Shown: positions 1 through 8,576, numbered from the stretch's first letter. The stretch: DNA of 64,000 bases from a bacterium (GCA_013824265.1 PNNO01000005.1:248001-312000); one strand, 5' to 3'. A program made the numbers and translations. The notes: generated by a model from the sequence alone, not told the origin.

Positions 1-7
1 TCGCTTT

Positions 8-84
8 GGGCGATTAGCTCAGTTGGCTAGAGCGCCTCGTTGACTTCGAGGAGGTCAGTGGTTCGAGCCCACTATCGCCCACCA
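8..84 (+). tRNA. tRNA-Val (GAC)
   Basis: The sequence folds into a complete cloverleaf: a 7-bp acceptor stem, GCTC/GAGC D stem, CCTCG/CGAGG anticodon stem, AGTGG/CCACT T stem and encoded CCA. The anticodon loop is TTGACTT, giving anticodon GAC (valine). Position 37 is T, where A is more usual for tRNA-Val. It lies 13 nt upstream of a tRNA-Ala gene and is probably cotranscribed with it. Confidence 0.95.
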
Positions 85-97
85 GACAGGGATTTAT

Positions 98-174
98 GGG
101 GCATTAGCTCAGATGGCTAGAGCGCATCCATGGCATGGATGAGGCCAAGGGTTCAAGTCCCTTATGCTCCACCA
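98..174 (+). tRNA. tRNA-Ala (GGC)
   Basis: A full cloverleaf is visible with one G-T pair in the acceptor stem, anticodon stem CATCC/GGATG, loop ATGGCAT (anticodon GGC, alanine), T stem AAGGG/CCCTT and encoded CCA. It is the second gene of a two-tRNA cluster. Confidence 0.96.
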
Positions 175-191
175 ATTTTATCAATTTGGTA

Positions 192-219
192 TTGAAAAAA
201 CTTGAAAGCACACTATAGT
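192..219 (+). promoter_or_regulatory. Sigma-70-like promoter for the 257 membrane protein gene
   Basis: TTGAAA (192-197), a 16-nt spacer and TATAGT (214-219) precede the ATG at 257 and follow the tRNA pair directly. Inferred from sequence match only. Confidence 0.55.
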
Positions 220-256
220 TAAATTGTGCAATTTATTTATTTATACTCAAATAAAA

Positions 257-1186
257 ATGCCGGAGAACAAAGGTAACGAATTTATAAAGGAGGAGTTCCA
301 GTCGGTTTCAAAGATAAATAAAGACTATAAGAAAAGTCCGTTTGAAAAGTACAGCGGTAAATTTAGTACAGGCTTTAGCACTATTATTCTTGGTCTTATG
401 CTTGGAGTTATAGGGTTGGTAATTCTGGGGTATTCGGAAGGAATAGATAATTCTCTTAATACCGTTAGAAGGTCTCCTTTGATACATGAGGAAAATCTTC
501 TTAGAACGTCTGGAATGATTAAGCTTGCCGGACAGCCGATAATAAAGCAGGAAATTAAGGTTCCCGGATTTGAAGATGCTCTCATTTACTATAAAAAAAC
601 AACCGAAGAGAAAATTGACGGGCAGTGGGTTGAGGTTAATAAACAGCAGGTTTTTGCTTCTTTCTCGATAGGGAAAATTTATATAGATGCTTCAAGCGCA
701 GAATTGCAATTTGATCTTGTGGAGATTTACAAAAATGAGACAGAGACCCAAAGAGAGTCCGTGTATGGCGTACTTGCCAAGAATGAGATTGTTGTAGTCG
801 GGGAGTTAAAGGATAACTCGATTACTGACGGGGTTGTATTTGTTGTAACCAATAAATCGAATAAAGATCTTATAGATTCAATGTCGAAGGTTGAAACAAT
901 GGAGTGGTGGATTTACAAAGTTGGATCGCTACTGCTTATTACACTTGGAATTATGGCCTTTGTTCTGCCTATCATTACTTTTGTTGATATACTCCCGAGG
1001 GTTGGTCTTTTTGCAATTGGAATGATATTGCTTTTTTCATTCCTGATATCAGCTCTTTTGGTATTTATATCTGCGGTTATTATTACTTTCTGGTGGCTTA
1101 TAATTGTAGTTGTTGGGTTGGTTATTATTTTGCTTATAAGGATAAAATCCAAGACAAAATATAGTGCTATTTCATTTATCCCGTAA
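257..1186 (+). CDS. Membrane protein with a GIDE/TMEM43-like domain
   Basis: A 310-residue membrane protein. A transmembrane segment near residues 36-60 is followed by a soluble region of about 150 residues and then about three to four transmembrane helices near the C terminus. The soluble part (SPL...TSG...GQP..., ...ALIYYKK..., ...IYIDASSAEL...) resembles the pattern of the GIDE (MULAN-type) and TMEM43 families, which are membrane proteins of uncertain bacterial function; this match is from memory and tentative. The ATG at 257 is preferred over an upstream in-frame TTG at 224 because it follows an A-rich tract like other genes here. No catalytic residues are evident. Confidence 0.75.
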   Translation: MPENKGNEFIKEEFQSVSKINKDYKKSPFEKYSGKFSTGFSTIILGLMLGVIGLVILGYSEGIDNSLNTVRRSPLIHEENLLRTSGMIKLAGQPIIKQEIKVPGFEDALIYYKKTTEEKIDGQWVEVNKQQVFASFSIGKIYIDASSAELQFDLVEIYKNETETQRESVYGVLAKNEIVVVGELKDNSITDGVVFVVTNKSNKDLIDSMSKVETMEWWIYKVGSLLLITLGIMAFVLPIITFVDILPRVGLFAIGMILLFSFLISALLVFISAVIITFWWLIIVVVGLVIILLIRIKSKTKYSAISFIP

Positions 1187-1198
1187 TAGAAGTCTCTT

Positions 1199-1717
1199 AT
1201 GGTTTTGCTAGAGTCATTGCAGGTTCCTCTTGGGAGCTTGGCGCACGATTTCTCGTTGCCCGGGATTGATGGTAAAAATCATTCTTTGTCAGATCTTAAA
1301 GGAGAAAAAGCTGTGGTGATTATATTTATGTGTAATCACTGCCCTTATGTTCAGACCGTTATACAAAAGTTTATTTCGCTTCAACAAGAATTTAGAGACA
1401 AAGGAGTTGTTTTTGTAGGAATAAATGCCAACGAAAGCGCTAATTATCCGGAAGACAGTTTTGAAAAGATGAGTGAATACGCCGACAAATGGGGTCTTAA
1501 TTTTGCATATTTAAGAGATGACTCGCAGGAGGTCGCAAAGAAATATAAAGCTCAATGCACGCCTGATATTTTTGTATACGATAAAGATTTAAAACTTGCT
1601 TATCATGGCAAGGCTGAGGGCGAACTTGAAGATGCGTTAACTTCACTGGTTGCCGGTAAAAAGCCAAGTGAGAAACAAAACCCGTCTATGGGTTGTTCTA
1701 TAAAATGGAAAATTTAA
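1199..1717 (+). CDS. Thioredoxin-fold / peroxiredoxin-like protein
   Basis: A 172-residue protein of the redoxin type (AhpC/TSA or ResA-like). The active-site position holds CNHCPY (C45, C48) in place of CGPC, and a cis-proline element CTPDIF lies at about residue 120, typical of the thioredoxin fold. A short C-terminal tail ends in GCSIKW, adding another cysteine. No signal peptide is seen, so it is probably cytosolic and acts on thiols or peroxides. It follows the membrane protein by 12 bp and likely shares its transcript. The exact substrate cannot be told from sequence. Confidence 0.88.
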   Translation: MVLLESLQVPLGSLAHDFSLPGIDGKNHSLSDLKGEKAVVIIFMCNHCPYVQTVIQKFISLQQEFRDKGVVFVGINANESANYPEDSFEKMSEYADKWGLNFAYLRDDSQEVAKKYKAQCTPDIFVYDKDLKLAYHGKAEGELEDALTSLVAGKKPSEKQNPSMGCSIKWKI

Positions 1718-1738
1718 TAAATTCTTAACCAGTTTTGT

Positions 1739-2644
1739 ATGAAGCGTTTGATAGTATTACCATTATTGTTTGGAATTTTTATTTTATTCGCTCCGTCAGT
1801 AAATGCTCTTGATATGCCTTTTTCGGATCATATCGGGCACAGATGGCAGAGCGGAATTGAATTTGTTTATAACAGAGGGATTGTTCAGGGGTATCCGGAC
1901 GGGACGTATCAACCTAACAGAACTCTTAACAGAGCTGAACTTTTAAAAGTTATTGTGGCCTCGTCTTTTGATGAAGGGTCTTATGGTTCTTATGGTAGTG
2001 AGTCTTGTTTCGATGATGTGTCTGCAAATGAGTGGTATACGCAATATGTTTGTTTTGGTAAGGCGCAGGGGATTGTTGAGGGGTATGATGACGGGACATT
2101 CAGGCCTGATCAGAATGTAAATTTTGTTGAAGCACTTAAGATAATGTTTAAGGGTATGGACGTTAGCTTAACAAGCTCAAACGAAAATCCTTGGTATCAA
2201 AAATATTACGATACAGCTGAAAGCAATTATTTGGTTCCTTACGAACTAACAGACAGGTATTCCAATAATTTTTCGCGCGCGCAGGCGGCTGAAGTTATAA
2301 TGAGAATTCTTTCCCTTGATGCTGATATTTCACAGCCTTCGTTTTACAAAGATGATGGCGGATATGAGCCGGGAACCGTTTATCTTGGATATCTTCAGGA
2401 AGGAAATGTTCTTGATTTGTATCTTATAGCTGACAGTAATATCTCTAGCTACAGTACAAGTAATGTTGTTTATGCGATATCAAATAATAGTGTTGTAGAC
2501 TTTAGGTCTGACTATTTGTCATCTAATTTTTCAAGCAATACGGTGACTATTTCTGGTACAATAACGCTCGCAGCCGGAGAGACTGTTCACGTAGGAACCG
2601 CCTATTTGGGAAGCTCTTCTGCGGCAAATGTTGTTTGTTACTGA
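1739..2644 (+). CDS. Secreted SLH-domain protein
   Basis: A 301-residue exported protein. Residues 1-24 form a signal peptide (positive start, hydrophobic core, NALD cleavage region). Two clear S-layer homology repeats follow (about residues 27-80 and 95-145), each with the GYPDGT/GYDDGT and RAE/VEALK signatures, plus a degenerate third (about 150-195). The last 100 residues are a Ser/Thr/Asn-rich beta-like domain. SLH repeats normally anchor proteins to pyruvylated secondary wall polymers. The gene heads a cluster with an SGNH hydrolase, an MBOAT acyltransferase and another SLH protein. It ends in TGA, showing TGA is a stop in this genome. Confidence 0.88.
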   Translation: MKRLIVLPLLFGIFILFAPSVNALDMPFSDHIGHRWQSGIEFVYNRGIVQGYPDGTYQPNRTLNRAELLKVIVASSFDEGSYGSYGSESCFDDVSANEWYTQYVCFGKAQGIVEGYDDGTFRPDQNVNFVEALKIMFKGMDVSLTSSNENPWYQKYYDTAESNYLVPYELTDRYSNNFSRAQAAEVIMRILSLDADISQPSFYKDDGGYEPGTVYLGYLQEGNVLDLYLIADSNISSYSTSNVVYAISNNSVVDFRSDYLSSNFSSNTVTISGTITLAAGETVHVGTAYLGSSSAANVVCY

Positions 2645-2667
2645 ATAGTTTATAATGTTCGCCTCTA

Positions 2668-3741
2668 ATGTTTGAAAAATCACTTACATTTTCACGTGCA
2701 AGAATACTTAGGATATTCGCGTTTACTGCATTATTTTTTGTTACAATTAATATTGCGGTAAGCTTGGCTTTACCTTCTTTTGTTGATTTAAAAAGGGCCT
2801 CCGAACAGCTTCTGTCAGACAACGTTTGTAATTTTGCCTTGGAAGATTTTGCGGATATAAACAGGATGATAACAAACGATAAACAGAAGAAAATCATACT
2901 TCTTGGTGATTCAGTTTTTTTTGGGATAGGGGTTGAAAATGAATCGGAATCAGTAAGCGGTTATTTGCATGAAATGTTCCCGGATTACAGTGTTTATAAT
3001 CTTTCTTCGTGCGGATCAAAGCCTCTTGATTACTATTTCTGGATCAATCGTTTTAAAGAAGAGGATGTCATTTTTGTTGTTCAGTACAATTACAAATGGT
3101 TTGCTATTGATAATGGAAGTTTGGAAGAAAGAGTCAGTCAGAAAAAAATACTAACGGAGTTTGATGAGTACATGGATGAGGAAATTCAAAAGTGGCTTGG
3201 GAATGCTGTTACAATAGGTGATAAGGCGAGTCATTTTTTAACGAAAAATATACCGGTTGCGGCAAACAGAACAAAATTGTTTGCGGCGATTTTGGATGAA
3301 AAATCAAAGGAAGATTTTGTTGGACACGTTTTTTTTGGAAAGCCTGAAGCGCAAAATATGGCTTATAAACAACAATATTGGAAAGATAAGGAAGAGATGA
3401 AGTCGTACAATTGTAAGATTTATTATCCTGCCCAACTTTGGGATGCGGAGAGAAATTTTAATTTTGCCATGTACATTAAAACTTTGGAATTTATTCAGGG
3501 AGAAGGGCTAAATGTCGTTGTGCTCATGCCTCCATATAACGGGACTCTTTTAAAAAAATGTATGAACGCCGGGTTTGAAGAAAATATTTCGCGGTTCGCT
3601 GGAAAAGCTCAGGAGAAAGGCATTAAATCAGTATCTTTTGCAGGACTTGTCGACGAAAAATACTTTTTAGACGATATGCATTTAAATGCCGAAGGAAACA
3701 AGCAGTTTGCCGATCTAATTAATAAAGAAATTAAACAATGA
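2668..3741 (+). CDS. SGNH/GDSL-hydrolase-like protein (AlgX/PatB-type)
   Basis: A 357-residue protein with an N-terminal membrane anchor (about residues 12-33) and an SGNH-hydrolase fold. The block I motif GDS is at residues 80-82, with S82 the likely nucleophile, and the block V DxxH is at D335/H338 (LDDMHLN). In alginate and peptidoglycan or wall-polymer O-acetylation systems, an SGNH protein outside the membrane transfers or removes the acyl group supplied by an MBOAT protein. Here the MBOAT gene is the next large gene. The stop codon overlaps the ATG of a 36-codon gene by ATGA, which indicates translational coupling. It could act as an esterase instead of a transferase. Confidence 0.82.
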   Translation: MFEKSLTFSRARILRIFAFTALFFVTINIAVSLALPSFVDLKRASEQLLSDNVCNFALEDFADINRMITNDKQKKIILLGDSVFFGIGVENESESVSGYLHEMFPDYSVYNLSSCGSKPLDYYFWINRFKEEDVIFVVQYNYKWFAIDNGSLEERVSQKKILTEFDEYMDEEIQKWLGNAVTIGDKASHFLTKNIPVAANRTKLFAAILDEKSKEDFVGHVFFGKPEAQNMAYKQQYWKDKEEMKSYNCKIYYPAQLWDAERNFNFAMYIKTLEFIQGEGLNVVVLMPPYNGTLLKKCMNAGFEENISRFAGKAQEKGIKSVSFAGLVDEKYFLDDMHLNAEGNKQFADLINKEIKQ

Positions 3742-3848
3742 AAGAAATAATTCGAGACGCGATTATTGGCCTTGGAATAGCACTCATGCTTACTCTTATT
3801 TTTATATTTATCGGGGATTCCGACATGTTTATTTATAACAATTTTTAA
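3738..3848 (+). CDS. 36-residue single-pass membrane peptide
   Basis: A short ORF whose ATG overlaps the TGA of the SGNH gene (ATGA) and whose stop lies 9 bp before the MBOAT start. The product has one transmembrane helix (IIGLGIALMLTLIFIFIG) with short charged flanks. Its position between the SGNH and MBOAT genes suggests it is a small accessory subunit of the acylation complex. This recalls DltX, a small membrane protein in the Dlt D-alanylation system, but there is no sequence basis for calling it homologous. Confidence 0.65.
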   Translation: MKEIIRDAIIGLGIALMLTLIFIFIGDSDMFIYNNF

Positions 3849-3857
3849 GAAGATTTA

Positions 3858-5021
3858 ATGTTTTTCAACACTCTCGAATATATAGTTTTCTTTCTAACAA
3901 CCTTTCTGGTTTATTGGCTGGTTACGCCACAAAGGTACAGAAAAAACCTCCTTATTTTGTTTGGATTTCTTTTCTATTTTGTTGCCGGACAATTTGTAAG
4001 GGTGTTTGTTTTTGGCTTGGATATACTGGTTTTTTACATAGGTAAACTTCTTTTTAAATATAAGGAGGGTGAAAAAAAGAGAAAGATCGCGTTTATAATC
4101 GGACTTGTTTCCGTTGTCGGTTCGCTTGTTTTCTTTAAGTATACAAACATGCTTATCGGCATTATGGAGCAGATAAGCGGAAAGGATTTGCCGATGCTAA
4201 CAGTAGCCATGCCGGTTGGAATTTCGTTTTTCACATTCGAGTTTATTCACTATTTAACTGATATTTATTACGGAAAAATTAAGCCCCATTCCTTTAAAGA
4301 TTTCCTTTTATTCTCATTCTTTTACCCGACGCTTGTTTCCGGGCCTATCAAAAGATTTCAGGTTTTTATTGATAGTTTCCAAAAACTAACAGCTCAGTCA
4401 TTTTTTCAGGGAATACTTGTTGTTTTTCTTGGTTATTTTTACAAATTTGTAATCGCGGACAGCTTGTTGCCGCTAACGGAAATCTTGTCTAATCCTCAAG
4501 CGGGGGACAGTTATACAATCGGACTTTCTCTGTACGCTTACAATTTTAGACTGTTCTTTGATTTTGCCGGATATTCATTAATAGCAATAGGATGCGCGTT
4601 ACTGCTTGGCTGGCAGGTCCCAAAAAACTTTGATAAACCTTTTATTTCTTCAAACCCTTCAGAGTTTTGGAAGAGGTGGCATATGTCTTTAAATTCATGG
4701 ATAAAAGATTATATCTATATTTTTCTTGGCGGAAGCAGAAGAGGAATTGTAAGGACCGCATTTAATTTGATCTTGATTATGGCCATTTTCGGGCTTTGGC
4801 ACGGGGCGGGACTTAATTTTCTTGTTTGGGGTGTTTATCATGGAATAGGCCTTGCCGTTTATCACATATTTTTTAAAAAATTAAATCTGTCTAATCCCGC
4901 ATTTAAAGCGCTTGGAATAGTGTTTACGTTTAACTTTATAGTTTTTGGATGGGTGTTTTTTGCAACAAATTCACTTAATGATTCGTTTATAGCAATTGGG
5001 AAACTCTTTTACCTCATGTAA
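3858..5021 (+). CDS. MBOAT family O-acyltransferase (AlgI/DltB/PatA-like)
   Basis: A 387-residue polytopic membrane protein with about ten hydrophobic segments. The MBOAT signature is clear: a SGPI motif in the loop (about residue 168), PSEFWKRWHMSLNSW (about residue 270) and the near-invariant catalytic histidine in WHGAG (H315). Such proteins move an acyl group across the membrane for attachment to exported polysaccharide by an SGNH partner. The length is short compared with AlgI (about 520) and close to DltB. The stop overlaps the next ATG by one base (TAATG). Confidence 0.93.
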   Translation: MFFNTLEYIVFFLTTFLVYWLVTPQRYRKNLLILFGFLFYFVAGQFVRVFVFGLDILVFYIGKLLFKYKEGEKKRKIAFIIGLVSVVGSLVFFKYTNMLIGIMEQISGKDLPMLTVAMPVGISFFTFEFIHYLTDIYYGKIKPHSFKDFLLFSFFYPTLVSGPIKRFQVFIDSFQKLTAQSFFQGILVVFLGYFYKFVIADSLLPLTEILSNPQAGDSYTIGLSLYAYNFRLFFDFAGYSLIAIGCALLLGWQVPKNFDKPFISSNPSEFWKRWHMSLNSWIKDYIYIFLGGSRRGIVRTAFNLILIMAIFGLWHGAGLNFLVWGVYHGIGLAVYHIFFKKLNLSNPAFKALGIVFTFNFIVFGWVFFATNSLNDSFIAIGKLFYLM

Positions 5022-6271
5022 TGAAAAAATTATCACTTCTGACTTTCTCTTTCTTTATATTTTCTTCAACTGTATTTGCACAGACAGACGAGATTCCTTT
5101 TGATGATCACGTAGGGCATTTGTATGAAGATGCCATAGAATATTTATATATGGAGGGGATTGTTGAAGGGTATCCAAGTGGAGTTTTTTTACCTGACGCA
5201 AAAATAAATCGCGCCGAATTTTTGAAAATTATAGTTGAGTCCCAGTTTGATAGGGTCGATTACATAGGGCACGCTCACGAGACTTGTTTCCCGGACACTG
5301 TTTCCGGTGAGTGGTACACGCAGTATGTTTGTTTTGCCAAAGCTCGTGGAATTATTGAGGGGTATGCGGATGGGACTTTTCAGCCATCAAAAAATATAAG
5401 TCTGAACGAGTCATTAAAAATGATGTACGAAAGTATGAATCTTGCCGTTGATAATCCTGATGCGGTTTTTAAATTTAAATATTATTCTCCGGCTATGAAG
5501 TCCGGATATCTACCGAAGGAGCTTGTGGGTGGTTACGACGATATTATGACTCGCGGGCAAATATCTGAAGTTTTATACAGAATCTTAATTGATACGGATA
5601 AGGTTTATAAAGAAGACATAAGGCTTGGTTTAACCCCTGCCGCTCAGAAGTATGATGCTTCTTGCGGCACTGCCGCTTTGGCAATTGCTTTGTCACAAAA
5701 AATTCAGGTTCCGGAACAGGATGTTATAGATAAAATGATTTCGCTTGGAATGTATCCGAATAACGCAATTTATAAACAGGAAGACGGCAAATATATTTGG
5801 GACAATCCTCAAAGTGTTTTTGTGGGGAATTACGATGGGCTTGTTTCGCTTTCAATAAGCAAACTTAAAGGTTATGGATTTTTGGAAAAGCCCCTTGTTA
5901 GGCTTGCAAGGGAGTGGGCTCCAAATTCAACGGCATTTACGGATTCAAATTTGGGATATATTACTCTTCAGCTTGAGCAGGGATATCCGGTTATAGTTTT
6001 TGCCGATGTTAACGCAAGAAGTGGGTCTGTTGTTCTTACCGAGTCGGGGCCGGGGACTGTTTCATGGTATCTTCCGGGCGGTAATGAGCTTTATACTGCA
6101 AAAATGTATAAACACAATTTGGTTATTGAAGGGTTTAGCGGGACACAAACCAATCCGGAATTCTTTTATATAATTGACCCTCTTTACGGGAAAAGGTTTG
6201 ATATGACACCATCACAGCTTAATACCATTTTAAGCGGATATAACTACTCGGGAGTGGTTATCAAGTTTTAA
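5021..6271 (+). CDS. Secreted SLH protein with a C39-like papain-fold peptidase domain
   Basis: A 416-residue exported protein with a signal peptide (residues 1-20, cleavage near FAQ), two clear SLH repeats (about 27-80 and 90-145), a third weak one to about 190, and a C-terminal domain from about 205. That domain has a papain-like triad: C215 in SCGTAALA, H365 in KHNLVIEGF and D386 in IIDPLYG, as in C39-like peptidases. It may cleave surface proteins or crosslink peptides outside the cell. The start overlaps the MBOAT stop by one base, tying it to the acylation cluster. The substrate is unknown. Confidence 0.86.
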   Translation: MKKLSLLTFSFFIFSSTVFAQTDEIPFDDHVGHLYEDAIEYLYMEGIVEGYPSGVFLPDAKINRAEFLKIIVESQFDRVDYIGHAHETCFPDTVSGEWYTQYVCFAKARGIIEGYADGTFQPSKNISLNESLKMMYESMNLAVDNPDAVFKFKYYSPAMKSGYLPKELVGGYDDIMTRGQISEVLYRILIDTDKVYKEDIRLGLTPAAQKYDASCGTAALAIALSQKIQVPEQDVIDKMISLGMYPNNAIYKQEDGKYIWDNPQSVFVGNYDGLVSLSISKLKGYGFLEKPLVRLAREWAPNSTAFTDSNLGYITLQLEQGYPVIVFADVNARSGSVVLTESGPGTVSWYLPGGNELYTAKMYKHNLVIEGFSGTQTNPEFFYIIDPLYGKRFDMTPSQLNTILSGYNYSGVVIKF

Positions 6272-6272
6272 T

Positions 6273-6301
6273 TTTACGTTTTAATGCTTTTAGGTTATAA
6301 T
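6273..6301 (+). promoter_or_regulatory. Promoter upstream of the 6338 gene
   Basis: TTTACG (6273-6278), a 17-nt spacer and a perfect TATAAT (6296-6301) lie about 36 bp before the ATG at 6338. Confidence 0.6.
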
Positions 6302-6337
6302 CTTTGCGTGTTTTTAGGTATTTAAGCAAATTAATTT

Positions 6338-6793
6338 ATGGATCAAGATTTTCAGGGTCAGCAAGGACAGCAGGATGGGACTACTCCAGTGTCGCCACCG
6401 GAGGATACAACGCCTGCAAATTTCCAGCTTGGAGCTCTTTTTAAGGATGGTCTAAAAATTCAACTTCAGGCTCATCCGGACACACAGTTTGATGATAATA
6501 AGTTTTTGATTCTGCTTGCGTCTTCAATTTCACTTTCAAAGGTTGAAAAAAGAAGAATAATTGATGCGGTGCCAAAATTAAAACAATGGCAGATTGATGA
6601 GCTTATGAATATTTTTGACGAAGAAAAGAAAAAATTCGCGCAGCTTTCAAAAAAGCATGTGCCACAGCTTGAAAAACTGGTTAAGCAACACTACGAGGAT
6701 TGGCGAGATCTTGAAATGGGGCAGGAACAGGAAGGCAAAAAAGAAGAAGAACAGAAAAAAGCTGACGAAATTAGAAAGTCTTTGGGCCTTTAA
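6338..6793 (+). CDS. Hypothetical charged protein
   Basis: A 151-residue soluble protein that I do not recognise. The first 30 residues are Gln/Pro/Thr-rich and probably disordered. A helical core follows (about residues 45-120), and the tail is a Lys/Glu-rich coiled-coil-like segment. There is no signal peptide or membrane segment. It has its own promoter and converges on the MtaB gene with 5 bp between the stops. Confidence 0.75.
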   Translation: MDQDFQGQQGQQDGTTPVSPPEDTTPANFQLGALFKDGLKIQLQAHPDTQFDDNKFLILLASSISLSKVEKRRIIDAVPKLKQWQIDELMNIFDEEKKKFAQLSKKHVPQLEKLVKQHYEDWRDLEMGQEQEGKKEEEQKKADEIRKSLGL

Positions 6794-6798
6794 AGCGC

Positions 6799-8064
6799 TT
6801 AATTTTGTAGTTCCCCGACCATTTCGAATTTATCTTCGTCGAAGGATTTTAAACTTACTTTTATTATGTTCTTTGGTTTAATTTTGCTTCCGGCAAGATT
6901 TATGCGCACTTTAATGTAATTTGGAGTAAACCCGTGTGCGACTGAATTTTCTTTAATTGCTTCCACAAGAATTTCGTAATTTTTGCCGATATTTCTTTTG
7001 TAAAATTCCCGCCTCATTTCTTTTTCTAATTCGTCCAGTTTTTTGCAGCGCAGTTTTTTTATCGCGCTTGATATTTGGCCGGGCATCTTTTCGGCCAATG
7101 TGCCTTTTCGTTTAGAATAAGGGAAAATATGGATTTTGCTAAAGTTTGTTTCGCGCGCGTATTTAAGCGTTTCTTCAAAAAGCTCGTCGGTTTCTCCAGG
7201 GAATCCAACAATTATGTCAGTTGTTATGCCAATTTCCGGGGCAGCTTTTCTTAAGCTTTTAACCATTTCCGTAAACAGTTTTGTATCGTAATGGCGATTC
7301 ATTTTCTTTAAAATTTCGTCCGATCCGGATTGAAGAGATACGTGAAGATGCGGACAAAATTGTTTATTTTTAAAAAGTTCGTAAAATTCATTCGGATAGT
7401 TTTGTGGCTCAATTGAACCAAGTCTTAGGCGCGGAAGATTGGTCTCGTTTAAAATTGTTTTTATGAGGCCGGCCAAGTCTTTTTCGCCGTCTTTCCACAT
7501 CCCGATATTAATTCCCGTAAGAACTATTTCTTTGTATCCCTGAGCGATTTTTTCTCGAATTTCTTCCAGTATTTTTTTTAAAGGCACGCTTTTTTCTCTG
7601 CCACGGGCGTAGGGGATTATGCAGTATGTGCAAAAATTGTTGCATCCGTCCTGGATTTTTATTAAAGACCTGTTTCTATTTGAAACAAGCTCGGAAACGG
7701 AACATTCGTTCGGGAATTCTTTTGACAGTTTTTTAAGAAGTTTGTAAAGATCTTCTCTTTTTTGGACAACATAATCAACTTTAGGAAGATTTTTGTATTC
7801 TTCTTTGTGCACATTGGCTCCGCATCCGAAAATTATTGTTTTTGAACCCGGAAAACGCTCCAGTAAAGGCGATAAACTCTGTCGGGATTTTCTGTCCGCC
7901 GCGTGAGTTACCGTGCATGTGTTTATTAAAATAACGTCGGCCTCCGGCATTTTATACTGAACAAAATCCCGCACATACCAGCCTGAGATTTCAAAAACAT
8001 CCTGAATCCTGTCCGATTCGTATCTGTTTGCCTTGCACCCAAGAGTTTTTATTACAATTCTCAT
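6799..8064 (-). CDS. mtaB: tRNA threonylcarbamoyladenosine methylthiotransferase MtaB
   Basis: A 421-residue radical-SAM methylthiotransferase. The N-terminal UPF0004 domain carries three cluster cysteines (TLGCK, NTCT, FGCGA). The radical-SAM CxxxCxxC motif is in GCNNFCTYC (about residue 142), and a TRAM-like RNA-binding domain ends the protein (from about residue 355). MtaB adds a methylthio group at C2 of t6A37 in tRNAs reading ANN codons. The TLGCKANRYES start and ADRKSRQ element favour MtaB over MiaB or RimO. The first ATG lies at 8064, back to back with the lipoprotein gene promoter. Confidence 0.92.
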   Translation of the reverse strand: MRIVIKTLGCKANRYESDRIQDVFEISGWYVRDFVQYKMPEADVILINTCTVTHAADRKSRQSLSPLLERFPGSKTIIFGCGANVHKEEYKNLPKVDYVVQKREDLYKLLKKLSKEFPNECSVSELVSNRNRSLIKIQDGCNNFCTYCIIPYARGREKSVPLKKILEEIREKIAQGYKEIVLTGINIGMWKDGEKDLAGLIKTILNETNLPRLRLGSIEPQNYPNEFYELFKNKQFCPHLHVSLQSGSDEILKKMNRHYDTKLFTEMVKSLRKAAPEIGITTDIIVGFPGETDELFEETLKYARETNFSKIHIFPYSKRKGTLAEKMPGQISSAIKKLRCKKLDELEKEMRREFYKRNIGKNYEILVEAIKENSVAHGFTPNYIKVRINLAGSKIKPKNIIKVSLKSFDEDKFEMVGELQN

Positions 8065-8075
8065 CGATTTTGCTA

Positions 8076-8093
8076 TATAATTTGCTATATAAT
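8076..8093 (+). promoter_or_regulatory. Tandem -10 boxes upstream of the lipoprotein gene
   Basis: Two copies of TTTGCTATATAAT are present in tandem (TATAAT at 8076-8081 and 8088-8093), each with a TGC extension. They lie between the divergent mtaB and lipoprotein genes, 33-50 bp before the ATG at 8127. Confidence 0.5.
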
Positions 8094-8126
8094 CGTCCTT
8101 GGCGGTACAAAGTTAACCAATTTACC

Positions 8127-8576
8127 ATGCGAAAACAAGTTTTTATTGGATTGCTGGCTGTTTTTACTATTCTTGCGGTAACCGGGTGTGGGGAAGAGCC
8201 GGAGAATGCGGACACAAATCAGCAGGAAAATGTTAATGAGAATCCTGTTAACGAAGAAGATAATAGCTCTAAAGTTGAACAAATAGAGGATTCGTCTTTT
8301 AATGAAGATTTGAATGCCGAAAATTTAGATGTCCCAGCAAGAGTGGATGATTATTTGCTATTGTTGAATAAAGAAGACCTGTCTCTTGACGACTGTAAAC
8401 AACTTGGCAATATGAATTTGATAATTAGATGTAGTAATAAGTTTTATCTAATACAGGCTCTGCAGAAACTGGATACAAAGATGTGCGATAAAATTAGTTT
8501 GCAGGAAGAAAAAGAAGACTGTAAAAAACAGATCCAAGAAGAATTAAAAATCAAGGAAATTCAACCAAGATTTTAA
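8127..8576 (+). CDS. Small lipoprotein, unknown function
   Basis: A 149-residue protein with a lipoprotein signal (MRKQ..., hydrophobic stretch, lipobox LAVTGC with the lipidated Cys near residue 20). An acidic Asn/Glu-rich linker follows, then a small cysteine-containing domain (DDCKQ, IRCSN, KMCDK, EDCKK) that could form two disulfides. It is expected to sit at the outer face of the cytoplasmic membrane. The internal ATG at 8127 is chosen over 8028 because it begins the signal peptide and follows the promoter. Its stop codon overlaps the stop of the convergent gene (8573-8576). Confidence 0.85.
   Translation: MRKQVFIGLLAVFTILAVTGCGEEPENADTNQQENVNENPVNEEDNSSKVEQIEDSSFNEDLNAENLDVPARVDDYLLLLNKEDLSLDDCKQLGNMNLIIRCSNKFYLIQALQKLDTKMCDKISLQEEKEDCKKQIQEELKIKEIQPRF

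Noticed and set aside
1739-2644. Recoded UGA (glycine) as in Gracilibacteria or SR1
   Set aside because: Several complete genes end in TGA with a neighbouring gene overlapping it (2642-2644, 3739-3741, 17280-17282, 18525-18527), so TGA is a stop.
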